Assembly: GCF_040581485.1 (NCBI RefSeq)
Contig: NC_090132.1
Coordinates: 21,296,911-21,360,910 of the forward strand
Direction: 5' to 3'
From: Linepithema humile
Lineage: Eukaryota; Arthropoda; Insecta; Hymenoptera; Formicidae
Length of the DNA: 64,000 nt
Both the position numbers and the translations under genes were made by a program. The notes under the pieces were generated by a model, which ran no database searches, had not been told where the DNA came from, and worked only from the letters and a program-made list of their open reading frames with translations. Below, piece after piece: positions 52,012 through 62,973 of this stretch. Each line of letters begins with the position of its first letter. The first letter of the stretch is position 1.

Positions 52012-52892
52012 TTAATGCAAAGCAGAAGAGTATGAAATTGTGTATATGCAAAAGAATATGCTGCAGAGTATGCAGAAAGGTAACCAAGTCTTAAGAAAAC
52101 CTAGAAAGCTGAAATCAAAATAATTAGTACGTGATATCAATAACAAAAATTACATACAATTATATTTATACTATTTATTCATATATATAGTTTTTACCTT
52201 ACGTATTTCCCATGAATCAAGATGAAAAATGCAAGTTTTACCATGTTCCAATTGCTTGAATTGTTGTACGACATCAAATTCAAAGCTCTTGCTACATGCG
52301 AATGGCAATTGTCACAACATATATTGTGCTGGAAAAATTGATTCAGTATCATGTCATTCAATATAAAAACATTATATTCTTTGAATTTATAATTTTTATT
52401 ACCATTCTGGTTTTGTAAATTTCACTAGCTTCTGCCACTCCAGCATCCCATCCATGTATGCCACCCTTGGCTTTAGTATAATCCAGCTGCCAGTATTTGG
52501 TGGGTTTACCAAATGCCATGTTGTCTTCGGAGACGTAATAAGGACCAGCAAAGTCTCTTATGACTCCTGTTGACGTTGCAATGCCCATGTGTCCAATAAA
52601 TGGCAGAAAGTATCTTAAAAGTTAAATTCCATTCGAGAACTTTACAGATTATTTCTACACTTTATTACAATTATTAACATATAACAGTTAACAGACTTCA
52701 TTACTAAATGTCAGATACATAGAATGAGGTTATAGTTAGGATGTGCGTTTAATTATGATTGACTTACGTTAGTATAGGCAATGGAGTCCAAACGATGCAA
52801 AAAGGGAATCTTTGTCTCTCTGGCCGAATGCTGAGATCCATTTCAGGTGAATCATTTGATAACTCCGGAATATCTACTGACAGATCCCTCAT
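52012..52892 (-). CDS. TMEM222: TMEM222 / RTE1-family (DUF778) membrane protein
   Basis: Four exons on the minus strand: 52892-52768, 52613-52403, 52328-52198 and 52108-52012. Phases agree at every junction and give 187 residues, close to human TMEM222 (208, from memory). A soluble N-terminus leads into FPFCIVWTPLPILT and FLPFIGHMGI, then the family core STGVIRDFAGPY and DNMAFGKPTKYW. The conserved CCDNCHSHVA cluster (from about residue 115) and YNNSSNWNM follow. The C-terminal exon encodes a TWLPFCIL hydrophobic segment and stops at SSALH. The family also includes plant RTE1 regulators of ethylene receptors; the animal protein resides in membranes and its molecular role is poorly defined. 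The start at 52892 is the first ATG preceding the first conserved block. Tail to tail with the UMAD1-like gene, about 970 bp between the stop codons. Confidence 0.9.
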
Positions 52893-53029
52893 TGCTTATA
52901 CAGCGTGCAGTAGCGTGCAACGCAAGCGCGTCACTTCGCTTATAACAGCTGATGCTCAATAAACAGACTAGTAATATGTCGACAATTTGAAAGTAGACAT
53001 TAGCAAAAAAACTAAAACAAAAGAATGAA

Positions 53030-53200
53030 TAAAATGTAAATTTTAACATTCTAGATCACTTTTTGTTTAAAATGTAAGTTTTCAAAATTAAGCAATAAAG
53101 AAAATGTGAATTCTAAAATGCTAGACCTACCACATGTTATAAGATTCTAAAATATAAAAATGAATAAAATGTATATTTTAACATTCTAAGCCATTTTTTT
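53030..53200. repeat. Dispersed AT-rich repeat, copy A
   Basis: Contains TTTTAACATTCTAGATCACTT, TTATAAGATTCTAAA and AATGAATAAAATGTATATTTT in order. Related segments occur at 54690-54815 (reverse orientation) and 55795-55925. Part of the motif repeats within this copy. Confidence 0.55.
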
Positions 53201-53216
53201 AATTCTAGGTACTCAC

Positions 53217-53290
53217 AATATGCATTTCCAATAACAAATTCTTTATTGTCTTCTTGTATCTGTGACAAGTCCAGTGTTGATAATAGCACC
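53217..53290 (-). CDS. Candidate internal exon of an unrecognised minus-strand gene
   Basis: On the minus strand a 74-bp segment is bounded by an acceptor (CTGTACTGTAG) and a consensus donor (GTGAGT) and is open in one frame, reading VLLSTLDLSQIQEDNKEF and six further residues. Hydrophobic, acidic and polar residues are mixed as in a real protein, while flanking DNA is AT-rich repeat. No family recognised. It may be an internal exon of the same gene as the 54079-54180 candidate, or a fragment. Confidence 0.3.
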
Positions 53291-53591
53291 CTACAGTACA
53301 GCCAAATCATGCAATCCTTTATTCATCTTTTTCACAAATTCTTTTAATTAGCTATTCTGTAATTAGTTCCTTCATCTATAATGAAATATAGAGTTAATAA
53401 CAGAACTTAATATAGTATTAGGTATTATTATTTAGGTATTATTTACTGATTATCAAAAGCATTTTTAAAAGCAATTATTTACAAATAATTGAATATGTTA
53501 ACAATAAATAGCTGATAAAAAATGCTATCTCTTAAAAAAATACATAAAATGCAAAATATTTTTTAGAAAATATAATTGAAAAATCTCATTA

Positions 53592-53701
53592 CCCAGACAG
53601 CATATCCAAAATTCATTCAAAGGATATCCAGAGGATGTCCTGTCGTCCTAAAAACGTCTTCGGGATATCCTGTGGACGTCTTATGGATATGCTGTGTCTG
53701 G
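53592..53701. mobile_element. Short MITE with CCCAGACAGC inverted ends, copy 2
   Basis: A 110-bp relative of the element at 7144-7257 in the same orientation, starting CCCAGACAGCATATCC and ending GGATATGCTGTGTCTGG. It lies between the two candidate minus-strand exons. Confidence 0.8.
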
Positions 53702-54078
53702 ATAATTCTTTCTATCGAAGAAGATTGATATATAGTCCAAAAAATATTTATTTAGATTATACATAAACACGCTGTTCGAATAACGTTTATTGCAACCACA
53801 AAGTGCACATCTACATGCCGCCTTAACCTATAAAACTAACAAATCAGGTTAATAACAACTATTTCGTGTTGTTATGCTAAGTACCGAAAGAATTAATTTT
53901 GATTTTGTAATTAATTAATGATATCTTTCAAATTAATTATCTAAAATAAATGATTCTGACTTTATCAGAACCGTGTTAAACTCTTACTTATTTATGACAC
54001 TCGTCCACTGCACTTTTTCGCAAAAGATTGACAATCTTATCGACCATTGATCACATGATCCGACTGATTCCGACATAC

Positions 54079-54180
54079 GTCGAAATTGACCGATGAGAAA
54101 AGATGATCGTCCGCCACGTATTTCACATAGGTCAATGTCTTGCCAAGGCTAATTTTAGATGGCATTAATAACTTCCGCAT
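54079..54180 (-). CDS. Candidate first coding exon of an unrecognised minus-strand gene
   Basis: From the ATG at 54180 the minus strand reads 34 codons (beginning MRKLLMPSKI, ending FSSVNFD) and then meets a consensus donor GTATGT at phase 0. An in-frame ATG at 54228 is an alternative start. Composition is protein-like and unlike the surrounding repeats. I recognise no family. It could join the candidate exon at 53217-53290 only through an intermediate exon, because the phases differ (0 versus a required two leftover bases). A chance open frame is possible. Confidence 0.28.
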
Positions 54181-54689
54181 TCTTGCGCATGCCGCACGTG
54201 TCGCGCGTGTTTTTTTTTGGCATACCATGCATTCCGATGCGTGTCATCCTCATCTAATTAGCGTGATGCACCTGCCGAATTTTCAAAACACTATAACTCA
54301 GCGAAAACTTGACGTAGCGACATGCGACAAAGACCGATCTTCTTGGTTTTTCATGCTGCAGATGTTTATGCATACTGCATATACTCTTATCATAACACAC
54401 ATATGTATATGTATATGTATGTATCAGGTAAAATTCGAATTTTATATATTCAAATTAGTCTAACATGTAAATGTATCTTTTTGACGATTAGCCAACTCAA
54501 TTAATCTCGATATTGCTTGCGTTTTTCGATGCATCGATGCATTGCGACATACAACATCGCGACGTAGTATTATTGGTATTATAAACACACATTATAAAAA
54601 TATATTGTATAATAAGAAGTCTAAAATTCGAATTTTCGTAATTATTTTGCACTCGAAAAGCACGTATACGACGAGTTTTTCTGAAACAA

Positions 54690-54815
54690 AAATGTATATT
54701 TTATTTATTTTTATGCTTTAGAATCTTATGTCATATCACTTGGCAAGCCTAGAACTTTACTGTGATGCATTAAAATTTTATATTGTAAAGAAATAAGTGA
54801 TCTAGAATGCTAAAC
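54690..54815. repeat. Dispersed AT-rich repeat, copy B (reverse orientation)
   Basis: The reverse complement shares CATTCTAGATCACTT, AAATTTTAATGC and AAGATTCTAAAGCAT with copies at 53030-53200 and 55795-55925. Confidence 0.5.
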
Positions 54816-54864
54816 TAAACTCGCAACGTTCTTTGCTAAAATATTTAAAAATTGTACCAAATAC

Positions 54865-55025
54865 AGATCTGAAAATAATTTTGTTGGACAATCAAAATTT
54901 ATCAATTTCAAAATTTATCAGAATATTCGAACTTTTTGCTGCAATATGACCTCATTGTGTTCCATCAACCAAATTAAGTGCTCTGTTATAAATTTTAATT
55001 GTCTAACAAAATTATTTTCAGATCT
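54865..55025. repeat. 38-bp inverted repeat
   Basis: Arms 54865-54902 and 54988-55025, both ending in AGATCT outward, are near-perfect reverse complements with an 85-bp loop. Probably the remnant of a foldback element adjoining the nested MITE that begins at about 55056. Confidence 0.75.
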
Positions 55026-55055
55026 ATAGCTGGCATAATTTTTAGATATCTCAGC

Positions 55056-55787
55056 AAGAACGCCCAGGTAGAAATCTGGTCTAGAAGAAAGTTTGGCCCT
55101 GAATTTTTCCCCGAGTATAGTTTGGATCTGTCCCAAAAATTTAACTTGGACCCCCATGTGTAATGGGGGACGGCAAGCATGGACGGATTCTTTATCTAAA
55201 ATGTGCAGGCCCAGGCTTGTTTCTACAGTTTTTCTTAGAAATTATTCTGGAATTCTGTCCCTAGGGGTTCTTAGGGTCCCCATTAAAATAAACTAAAAGG
55301 TTAACTGAAGGTTCAGAATAAAAATACTGGTTTTTCCCTGATCGGACCCGGCCAGATCTAGGAAAAGTACAGATAGATATTTTTTAACCAAAACCTGGGA
55401 AAAATCGTAGAAAATTTACAACGAAAAGCCAGGACCCGTCCGGATTTTCCAAGCTAATATTTCCCATACGCCCTGCTAAAAATTGTCAGTTTAACGCCAA
55501 GACAGAAGTATGGGCCTCACTTGTTTGCCAAGACGTAGCCTATCTAAACAAATTTAGAAGGGCTATAGTATGACCCAGAATGATATTTAGTCTGTTTAAT
55601 CAGTAGCGTTTGCCAGTCTTTGCTGCCAGTCTTTGCTGCCAGAAAAAAAAAAGTTTGGGTCTTACTTTGGTAGTTGGTGACTGACGAGCTAGTCGGGGCC
55701 ATAATAAAGTCCAGAGTGAATTTCTACCAGGGCGAAGCCCGTATATATTCAGGGAAGATCGAGGAAAATTTCTACCTGGGCGTTCTT
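55056..55787. mobile_element. Non-autonomous element with 20-bp inverted ends, interrupted copy
   Basis: A 732-bp unit bounded by AAGAACGCCCAGGTAGAAAT and its reverse complement. Most of it aligns, in reverse orientation, with 59624-60047. Relative to that copy it carries an extra block of about 266 bp (55469-55734). No open frame resembles a transposase. Confidence 0.75.
55469..55734. mobile_element. Nested MITE inside the 55056-55787 element
   Basis: Absent from the sister copy at 59624-60047, where sequences matching the flanks are contiguous. Its own ends are imperfect inverted repeats, CGCCCTGCTAAAAATT and AATTTCTACCAGGGCG, resembling the ends of the host element, so host and guest may belong to related families. 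Confidence 0.6.
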
Positions 55788-55794
55788 TTCATGT

Positions 55795-55925
55795 ATATTT
55801 TAACAAACTGATTCATTTCTTTTTTTAAAATATTAAATTTTAATGCGTCGCAATAAAAAAATGTACATTCTAATATTCTGGATCCAAATGTTATAATAGA
55901 AGATTCTAAAGCATGAAAATACTGA
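55795..55925. repeat. Dispersed AT-rich repeat, copy C
   Basis: Shares AAATTTTAATGCGTCGCA, TTATAATAGAAGATTC and TCTAAAGCATGAAAAT with copy B. Copies B and C face each other across the nested MITE block, suggesting layered insertion. Confidence 0.5.
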
Positions 55926-56501
55926 ATATTATAATTTTTATTTGTATGATATAGAAGATAGGAAACAGTAATAAAACAATGTGTTTCTAAATTGATATTT
56001 CTAATTTTACAAAATATTTAAAATTAGATAAATTAAATTAAAAATTAAATGTGAGATTGTAACACAAATTAATTTTAAATAATGGCAAAATAATTGGCAA
56101 AATTTTAAATAATTTGACAAATGTATGAAATTAGTTATTAATAGATATTTTAAAAAATTAGTATTAATATGTATGATATTATTTGTAATCGTAAATTCAA
56201 TTGTGTGTGTGTTAGAAAACTTTGGTAGAAAAAATCATGACCTATTAAAGATGGTCGAAATCGATTCTAAAAATAAGAATGACATTATACAACTTTTCAT
56301 ATCGATTTTACCACATAATGCGGTCTTGAACTTTGTTGGACATAACGTAAACTACAAGGACATGATCGCCACGCATTCGAGGGATACCATAAGAATGCCT
56401 TATTCAATATTAACGAAGTGTCACTGCGCTAATGAAATTATACGCAATTGCATTGGGTTTCCTAACGGAAAGCGCAGAACGTCGCTTTCTGTGCTGCGAA
56501 T

Positions 56502-59500
56502 ATGTATCGTTCTAAATATGGTAAGAAATGGTGTGACCGATTGTTTGTTTATTGCAATTTATGCAAAATTAATAATATTAGCTTCTTATATATCAAATAA
56601 CAAGGAAAAATCTTTAGAATTAAATTGATAATAATTTCTATAGAAGAAGATTGTTCTGTAATTTTCTATTCGCTTGTATATACTAATTTTTTTTCATTAA
56701 ATTTTTGATAAATCTTCGGAAATCAATTGTTGGTATTTTGCGCGCTTTTTTTCACGAAACGTTCAACCGCGCGGGTTCAGTGATCCTCGCGATGTTCTGG
56801 TGGATTCTCGCAGCGACTGGAAATATCGTTCGAAACGAGGATATTTGTGGACCTCACAATGGTAGACGTCTGTACCTGGAACTGGGCGAGAGAGGCATTC
56901 TCTATGCGAAGAATGTCACCTTCGACAGAGACTCGCCGAGGCAGTCGCATCTCTACGCCACCAATAGCAACAGCTCCCATCATCAATGCAGTCTTGAACT
57001 AGTCACCTGTCCATCCTGCATGATAGTCGTTACCTTCAAAAATATCGCGCTGTCTCATCATTGCGGCGATGGAGGTGTCGTGATGGATAGTCCGTGCAGG
57101 TAGAACTAATCATCGGTGAATGCATCAGTGATTGTTCAGAATTTGGATCCCTTTCAAATTTCTCTCGGTTTATCTTAGATGCGTAGAATTGAAGAAAAAT
57201 TGATTTTTATTAAATATAAAATCAAAGCTTGATTTTTGTATAATTAAATCTATTTCTTCTTGTATAATTAAATCTCTACTTTAGGAGATTTGGAACTTGA
57301 GACGAAATTCAGGACAAAAATGATTTATAATTCTATATATCGTGTAATATAAAAACCGCTTAAAAATCAAAAGCTATATGTAAAATCTAGCATACATAAA
57401 ATTATAAATTGAATTGTGTATCAAACGTTGTCACGAAACATATCGTTTAAAACAGATTTCACTTATATAATATATTTTATTCTAGTATTTATTCTGAATT
57501 GTGGCTTTCAATGTATATCATACTCAGCGCTCGGTATATCACATTTCCAATAATCACAAGCTCATATGCTTCGAATATCCGCTTTATAGATGCGACTATG
57601 TGTGGCTCTCGGAACCACCCTACGAAGACGTTTCCGGCTCGCCGTTCTGCGGATCGTACGCACCGATTACATATAAATCGAGCACGAGAACGCTTTCTAT
57701 AAACCTATTCTATAGCCAGTCTCACAAGTACGCGTTCACTATCGAATATACAGCAGAAAGTGAGTAGAGATGGAAATATTGTATTTTTATTGAAATTGTT
57801 GTCAAGAGTCAGATCAATTTTTTTCAAAACTGTGATATATGTAAATTTAACATCAAAATTAATGGCCTAATACAGGAATAGTGGTCTAGAAAATATTAAT
57901 ATTTTAAAATAAAATATTTAAGATAATAAGAATAATAAGAATAACTCGATGGGGCTTAATTAGATCGGAGCGGAATTTTTGTTCTTTATTCTATTTACGG
58001 AGTCTCGTGGATTTCTGACGCGCATATTTTCCGACGTGTTTCGATGTACACGCCTATCGTACAGCAGTTTGCGTGATCTTTTTATAAATCGACTGCCATC
58101 ACGATCAACAAAGTATTCTGGAATCGACATTTTTGCAGGAAATAGACTGCATCTGAAAGGCACGGAAATGACATCGGGAGCGCCAACAAAAGGTTTGAAC
58201 GGTACCGGCGGTGGTATTCTGACCTCACCGTTTTTCCCGGCTCGATATCCTCGTGATTTGGGCTTGGAGTATATTATAACGTGTCCTAACGAGGCTCTTT
58301 CCTGTCGCATCAGGTTACTGTTTAGCGACTTCCAATTAGCGACAGTTTCCATAATGGAGGTGCAATTTTTATTATTTTTTTACGTTAACTTTAATTCTTA
58401 GCGATGGAAGAAACTTTCCAGAGATAAATCAAGATCGACACACTTGGAGAAAGAAATGTCAAATCATCCGTCGTTTCTGTTTCTATTTCGATAGTTCTAA
58501 TAGTCGGTTTTAGCAAAAAATTAAGATATTAGAATTCTAGGTATTTAATATTATTTTGACAATTTTTTGAACCTCTCCCAAGTTTGAGTATTATTTCTCG
58601 GCGAAAAATATCTTTGATTTCGCCAATAAATATTTTAAAATCTTTTCTTAGGATAAGTTGGTCACAAAACTTGCAGATTTCATTATATTCAAACGGATTT
58701 TAAGTATCGCTACATTTTAACATTTGTATATTTATCGTTACAGTTTTACGATTGGAACGGACAACGTTTAGACGTGAGTAGCGGAGCGCGATTTCGGCCG
58801 CCGGTTATAGTGAGCTCCGGTCCTTCATTGCTGATAAGATTTTACGCGAACGGCGGCGCCGGTCTTGGTTACAAAGCCTTTTATTCTTTTGTGATCGGCC
58901 ATACGTATGACAAGTCTATACAGCCGATCACTGATTGCGGCGGATACGTGGAAAATCTGGGCGGCGCTATCACGATGATGAACATGGTCGGTCAAGGGGT
59001 AAAAACGTACGATTGTGTCTGGTTGATCAGGCCACCCAAGAACTTTTTGCACATGAAGTCACACATATATCTGAAGGTGGTGGATTTCGCTGACATGGGT
59101 GCGTGGCAAGATAAAATTTTCACACTAAATAACATTTAGAAAAGTTGGTGATTGTATCTCTGACAGAAATCAGACGCACAGTTTATTTCGTTTCTCTTTC
59201 TATTTTTCCCGATTGATCTAAATATTCTATCGTCTATTTTTATGTAGTGTAATTACACACAAGAGACATGGAATAGATGTAAAATGTGATTTTAAAACAC
59301 CGATCGCGAAGAATGAGGAAAGTCGCGCTTTTTTGTAAATGCCACACTTGTGCACTTGTTATTTTTCAGCCGGCAACACGGAGCTGATCATCAAACAGGG
59401 TCCGACCTCGGCTTTGATGGCGTTAGAAGTGATTCGACATCCGGCGAATCACTTGCAGCTACTCAGGTACAGAGAACACATCGCACCGGTCACCAGCGGA

Positions 59501-62500
59501 TTCCACGTGAGTCTTCGTGGTACGTTCGGTCCAAGCTCGCACTTGGCGATCGCTTACGCGACGTTCAGTTATATGGGTAAGTTTCGATAATAATGGATCG
59601 TAAAATAATTAAATCTTGCCATCTCAGGTAGAAATTTCTCTCGATCTTTCCTGAATATATACGGGCCCCGTATGGGAAATATTAGCTTGGAACATCTGGA
59701 CAGGTCCTGGCTTTTCGCTGTAAATTTTCCACTATTTTTCCCAGGTTTTGGTTAAAAAATATCTATTTGTAGAGAAAAACCAGTATTTTTATTTTGAACC
59801 TTTAGGTTATTCTAACAGGATCTTTAGGTGCTCCTAGAAACGGGATTCCAGGATAATTTCTAAGAAAAACTGTAAAAGCCTGGGCCTGGGTACATTTTTA
59901 AATAAAGGATCCGTCCATGCTCGTTGTCCCTTATTACACATGGGTGCGAGCTAAATTTTTTAAGCTAAATTTCCGGACAGATGCAAGCTATACTCGGGGA
60001 AAAATATTCAAGGCCAGGCTTTCTTCTACACCAGATTTCTACCTGGGATATTATATGCTTTATTTATTTTTAATAAAATTGAACATTGCAGATTGCTTTG
60101 CGGGCACTGATTTTCTGTGCCAGAATCATAGATGCATCCCGAGTCAGTTAAATTGTGACGGCTTCGATCACTGCGGTGACAATAGCGACGAGCCAGCAAC
60201 GTGTTTCCAAGGTACGCATTCATAATTTGAAACGATTGTAATTTAAAAATTTGATATAAAAAAGACTTTCGACTGTTGTTACGAAAATTATTTTTGGTAC
60301 ACAAAAATTATATGTATCGAGCAATTTTAAACCTCTGTAATTAGGAAAATTCAATGATTTTTCTCCGAGTTTCAATGTTTGAAAATTGCTCGATTTTGAA
60401 GTCTGACAAGTGTTTCCTATTTTTTGTGGAGTAGTGTACATTGTTATCTAAATTATTATCTAAAATAAAATAAATATATTAGTTATAACTATAAAATATT
60501 TTATGCTTGAACCATTTATAAGTTAATTTTAGAGTAAAATGTTGCGCACAGATTGGGAGATGCAGCCGCGGAATCGCAAGTGGCACATGAACAAAGCGAA
60601 TTATTACTTTCCGAAAATCGATCGGTATCCAGATCTGAAAACGGCCACCCTGGTGTTTGTTGCCAGCAGCCTCGGTCTGATTGTTCTGATATCTGCTTTT
60701 ATTATACTGCTGTACAGAATAGGAGCCAGAACAAGACAACAAAGAGAACTACAATCTCGTTTGGAAACAATCAGCGAGCTTCTAGGTATATGTTTACAAT
60801 GTTTTTGCAAAAGATATTCATTTCAATCATATAGGAAGTCTTGAAAACAGTACGTGATTTAAATAAAAATTACTTAAGAGAAAAATAAATTATTTTTGAT
60901 GATCAAAGCTGAAAATAATACATTTCTGTTTAGATCTAAAAAACATAACAAGAATCGACAACTCTTATTTTTAATTTATGGATTTATTAATCTGCATTTT
61001 CTTACTTTTAAATATTGAAATAAAATTCGGTTTTTCTTGAACAAAATATGAGGCAACGCATTGTTGCAGCAAATCACAGAAATGTTTTATTAAAAATTCA
61101 CAAATATACACTTGTGCTATAAATTTATTTGTGCTTTTTAGAGAAACGCAATTGATACATTTGTATTAGTTTGTTTATGTAAGTTAATATATAATCGAGA
61201 ATTTTTAAAAGTGAGTTCAAGTACGGAGAATAAATGTAGGAATTAGTTTCCATAAACTATGGAGAAAGCAAAACGACTCTCACGTCACTGTGGACAGTTT
61301 TTGATATTACAGACGGTGCACGGATCGATGAAATATCGATGCCGGATGATCCACCCGGCTACGAAGCTCCACCAGGCTATGAAGAGGTCGCAAAGCTCGT
61401 TTTGCAGAAAAAGAAAGCTCAATGCATGAATCGTGAATCTTGCAACAGAAGCTTTGCAAACCAGTAAAATATTCTTTCTCTTTCTTTTTAATTCATATTT
61501 TAATTTCTTATCGAATAATGTAGAACAATTCTTGCTGTAGAAAATTGGAAGGCAATCTTGATCACAAAATTTTGATTTTTATGTACAATTTCCAAGGATC
61601 AAGTGTTGAATTTTATGATTAAGGCACGACGAGGACGCGAATTCTTCTACCTTCTTAGTAGTGGATGGTGCGAGCAATAATCGCAGCAGACAAACGACCC
61701 CGGTAGTAACGGGAAACGATCGACGCACATTGCGGATACCCGAGAGTCCACCGCCTCCGTATATCACGCCTCCGGAAACAATATCAAAAGCTTTGAACTT
61801 AGCTGGTTTATCGGCATCAATGAGACAGATTTGCCCTGTCCGTCGCACTTGGCTGCGTCGCAGCGCGCAATATCCTTTATCCTCATCTGACGTTCATCCA
61901 TCTGTCGGAGGTCCATTCTCGCGTGCGGACGCCGAAGATACATACCTGACTGATTGCATTCCTACAGACACGAATTGGATATCCGAAAGCTCCCCGAAAG
62001 ATACTCAAGCTGTTCGAGAAACGGTCCAGGAAGATACAGAAGCATTGGAAGGGAATAGCCAACACGTTTCGGAAGAGAATTGCGACGAAGCCGCCAAACG
62101 GTAATTTTGAGAATTTTTACACGTATTAAATACATATTAATTTTTTAATTATTATTGTATTTAATTATTGTTTCAATTATTGAATTTCTTTCAAGAGCTG
62201 TTGACGAACCGGACGAGAAAAGCACCGGCTGCTCCTGCGAGGGTGCGTGCGGCTGCGCCAATAATAGTTCTAATCCGCAAGATCTGCCGATCGACAGTTC
62301 ATCAATCTCCGTAACATCGATAAGCATCGATGATCGCGAAGTGCCGCAGTCAGATCGAACGGCGATCGCATCGTCTTCCACGGGAAAAACCGACGAATAC
62401 CAAGAAGAAGACTTTTCTGTCTCGAAAAATGCCATTGTCAAACTTTTTGATTCCAAATCAACGAAGCCATCTCATCACAGTGCCAACTCGACGGCAACGT

Positions 62501-62973
62501 CTTCGCCCTCCCAAACTTTGCGCCGCTCTTCCAGAGAGCCGTCCCATGACAGTTGCGTCACCAAGATCTCGACGATCAGCGCGTGCAGTTATGACAAACT
62601 GCAGGACGAATTCGAAATCGTGTCGGAGGTGGCTAGCAGTGTCGGATGCACCACGAATCCCAGTACGGCGGCCAACACACCGAGTAACGTGCCGAAGAAT
62701 ATTATCGACAAACGTGGACGGTTCGGCAGTCAGCGATACTCCAGCTGCGACCTGGACAGCCTCTACGAGGGCATTCAGATACTCGATTCGTACCTGGCGC
62801 GCAGGAGTCTCAATATCGGCCACGGATCTCAGCAATCGGTCACTGTGATGTTATTTGGCACTCCGGAGCATGGCTCAACCCGCGATCGAGTCGCATCGTC
62901 GCAGCAAACCAGGAAAAAGAGATGTATGCACGCTCGCATCTGGCACTCCAGCGAAGATGCCTCAATGAATTAA
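56502..62973 (+). CDS. Culd: CUB and LDLa domain transmembrane protein, probable Culd ortholog
   Basis: Eleven coding exons: 56502-56520, 56781-57099, 57590-57759, 58139-58359, 58744-59098, 59370-59576, 60092-60211, 60552-60785, 61313-61463, 61624-62100 and 62196-62973. All phases agree, giving 1,016 residues. The first exon encodes only six codons plus one base; joined to exon 2 it makes a signal peptide (MYRSKYVILAMFWWILAATG). CUB-like module 1 spans about 24-168 with CRCDYVW and FCGSY; CUB 2 about 195-300 (GILTSPFFPARYP); CUB 3 about 309-430. One LDLa repeat at 431-470 has six cysteines and the calcium-binding DGFDHCGDNSDE. A membrane span lies at about 501-525. The tail of about 490 residues is Ser-rich, with PPGY at 562-565 and 568-571, PPPY at 642-645, and a CSCEGACGC cluster at the start of the last exon. 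In Drosophila, Culd supports endocytic trafficking of rhodopsin and TRPL in photoreceptors. Architecture is certain; orthology is from architecture. Confidence 0.8.
59624..60047. mobile_element. Non-autonomous element, uninterrupted copy in a Culd intron
   Basis: Ends read CTCAGGTAGAAAT and ATTTCTACCTGGGA. The interior aligns in reverse with 55056-55787 without the nested block. It fills most of the intron between the third-CUB exon and the LDLa exon of the Culd-like gene and ends about 45 bp before the LDLa acceptor. Confidence 0.75.

Larger units (their letters stand above)
54181..56500. other. Repeat-rich spacer before the Culd-like gene
   Basis: Apart from the repeats and nested MITEs listed separately, 54,230-54,690 and 55,930-56,500 hold no recognised gene. 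The stretch just before 56,502 is probably 5' untranslated sequence of the Culd-like transcript. Confidence 0.5.

Noticed and set aside
56125..56628. 167-codon open frame upstream of the Culd-like gene
   Set aside because: It runs through the splice donor at 56521, and in its frame the join to the acceptor at 56781 gives an immediate TGA. A different frame supplies the signal-peptide start, so this is a shadow over the 5' leader and first intron.
57499..57702. Alternative frame across the second half of CUB module 1
   Set aside because: The adjacent frame continues CRCDYVW and FCGSY, and its acceptor at 57590 restores phase with the preceding exon. Acceptors at 57486, 57528 and 57561 do not.
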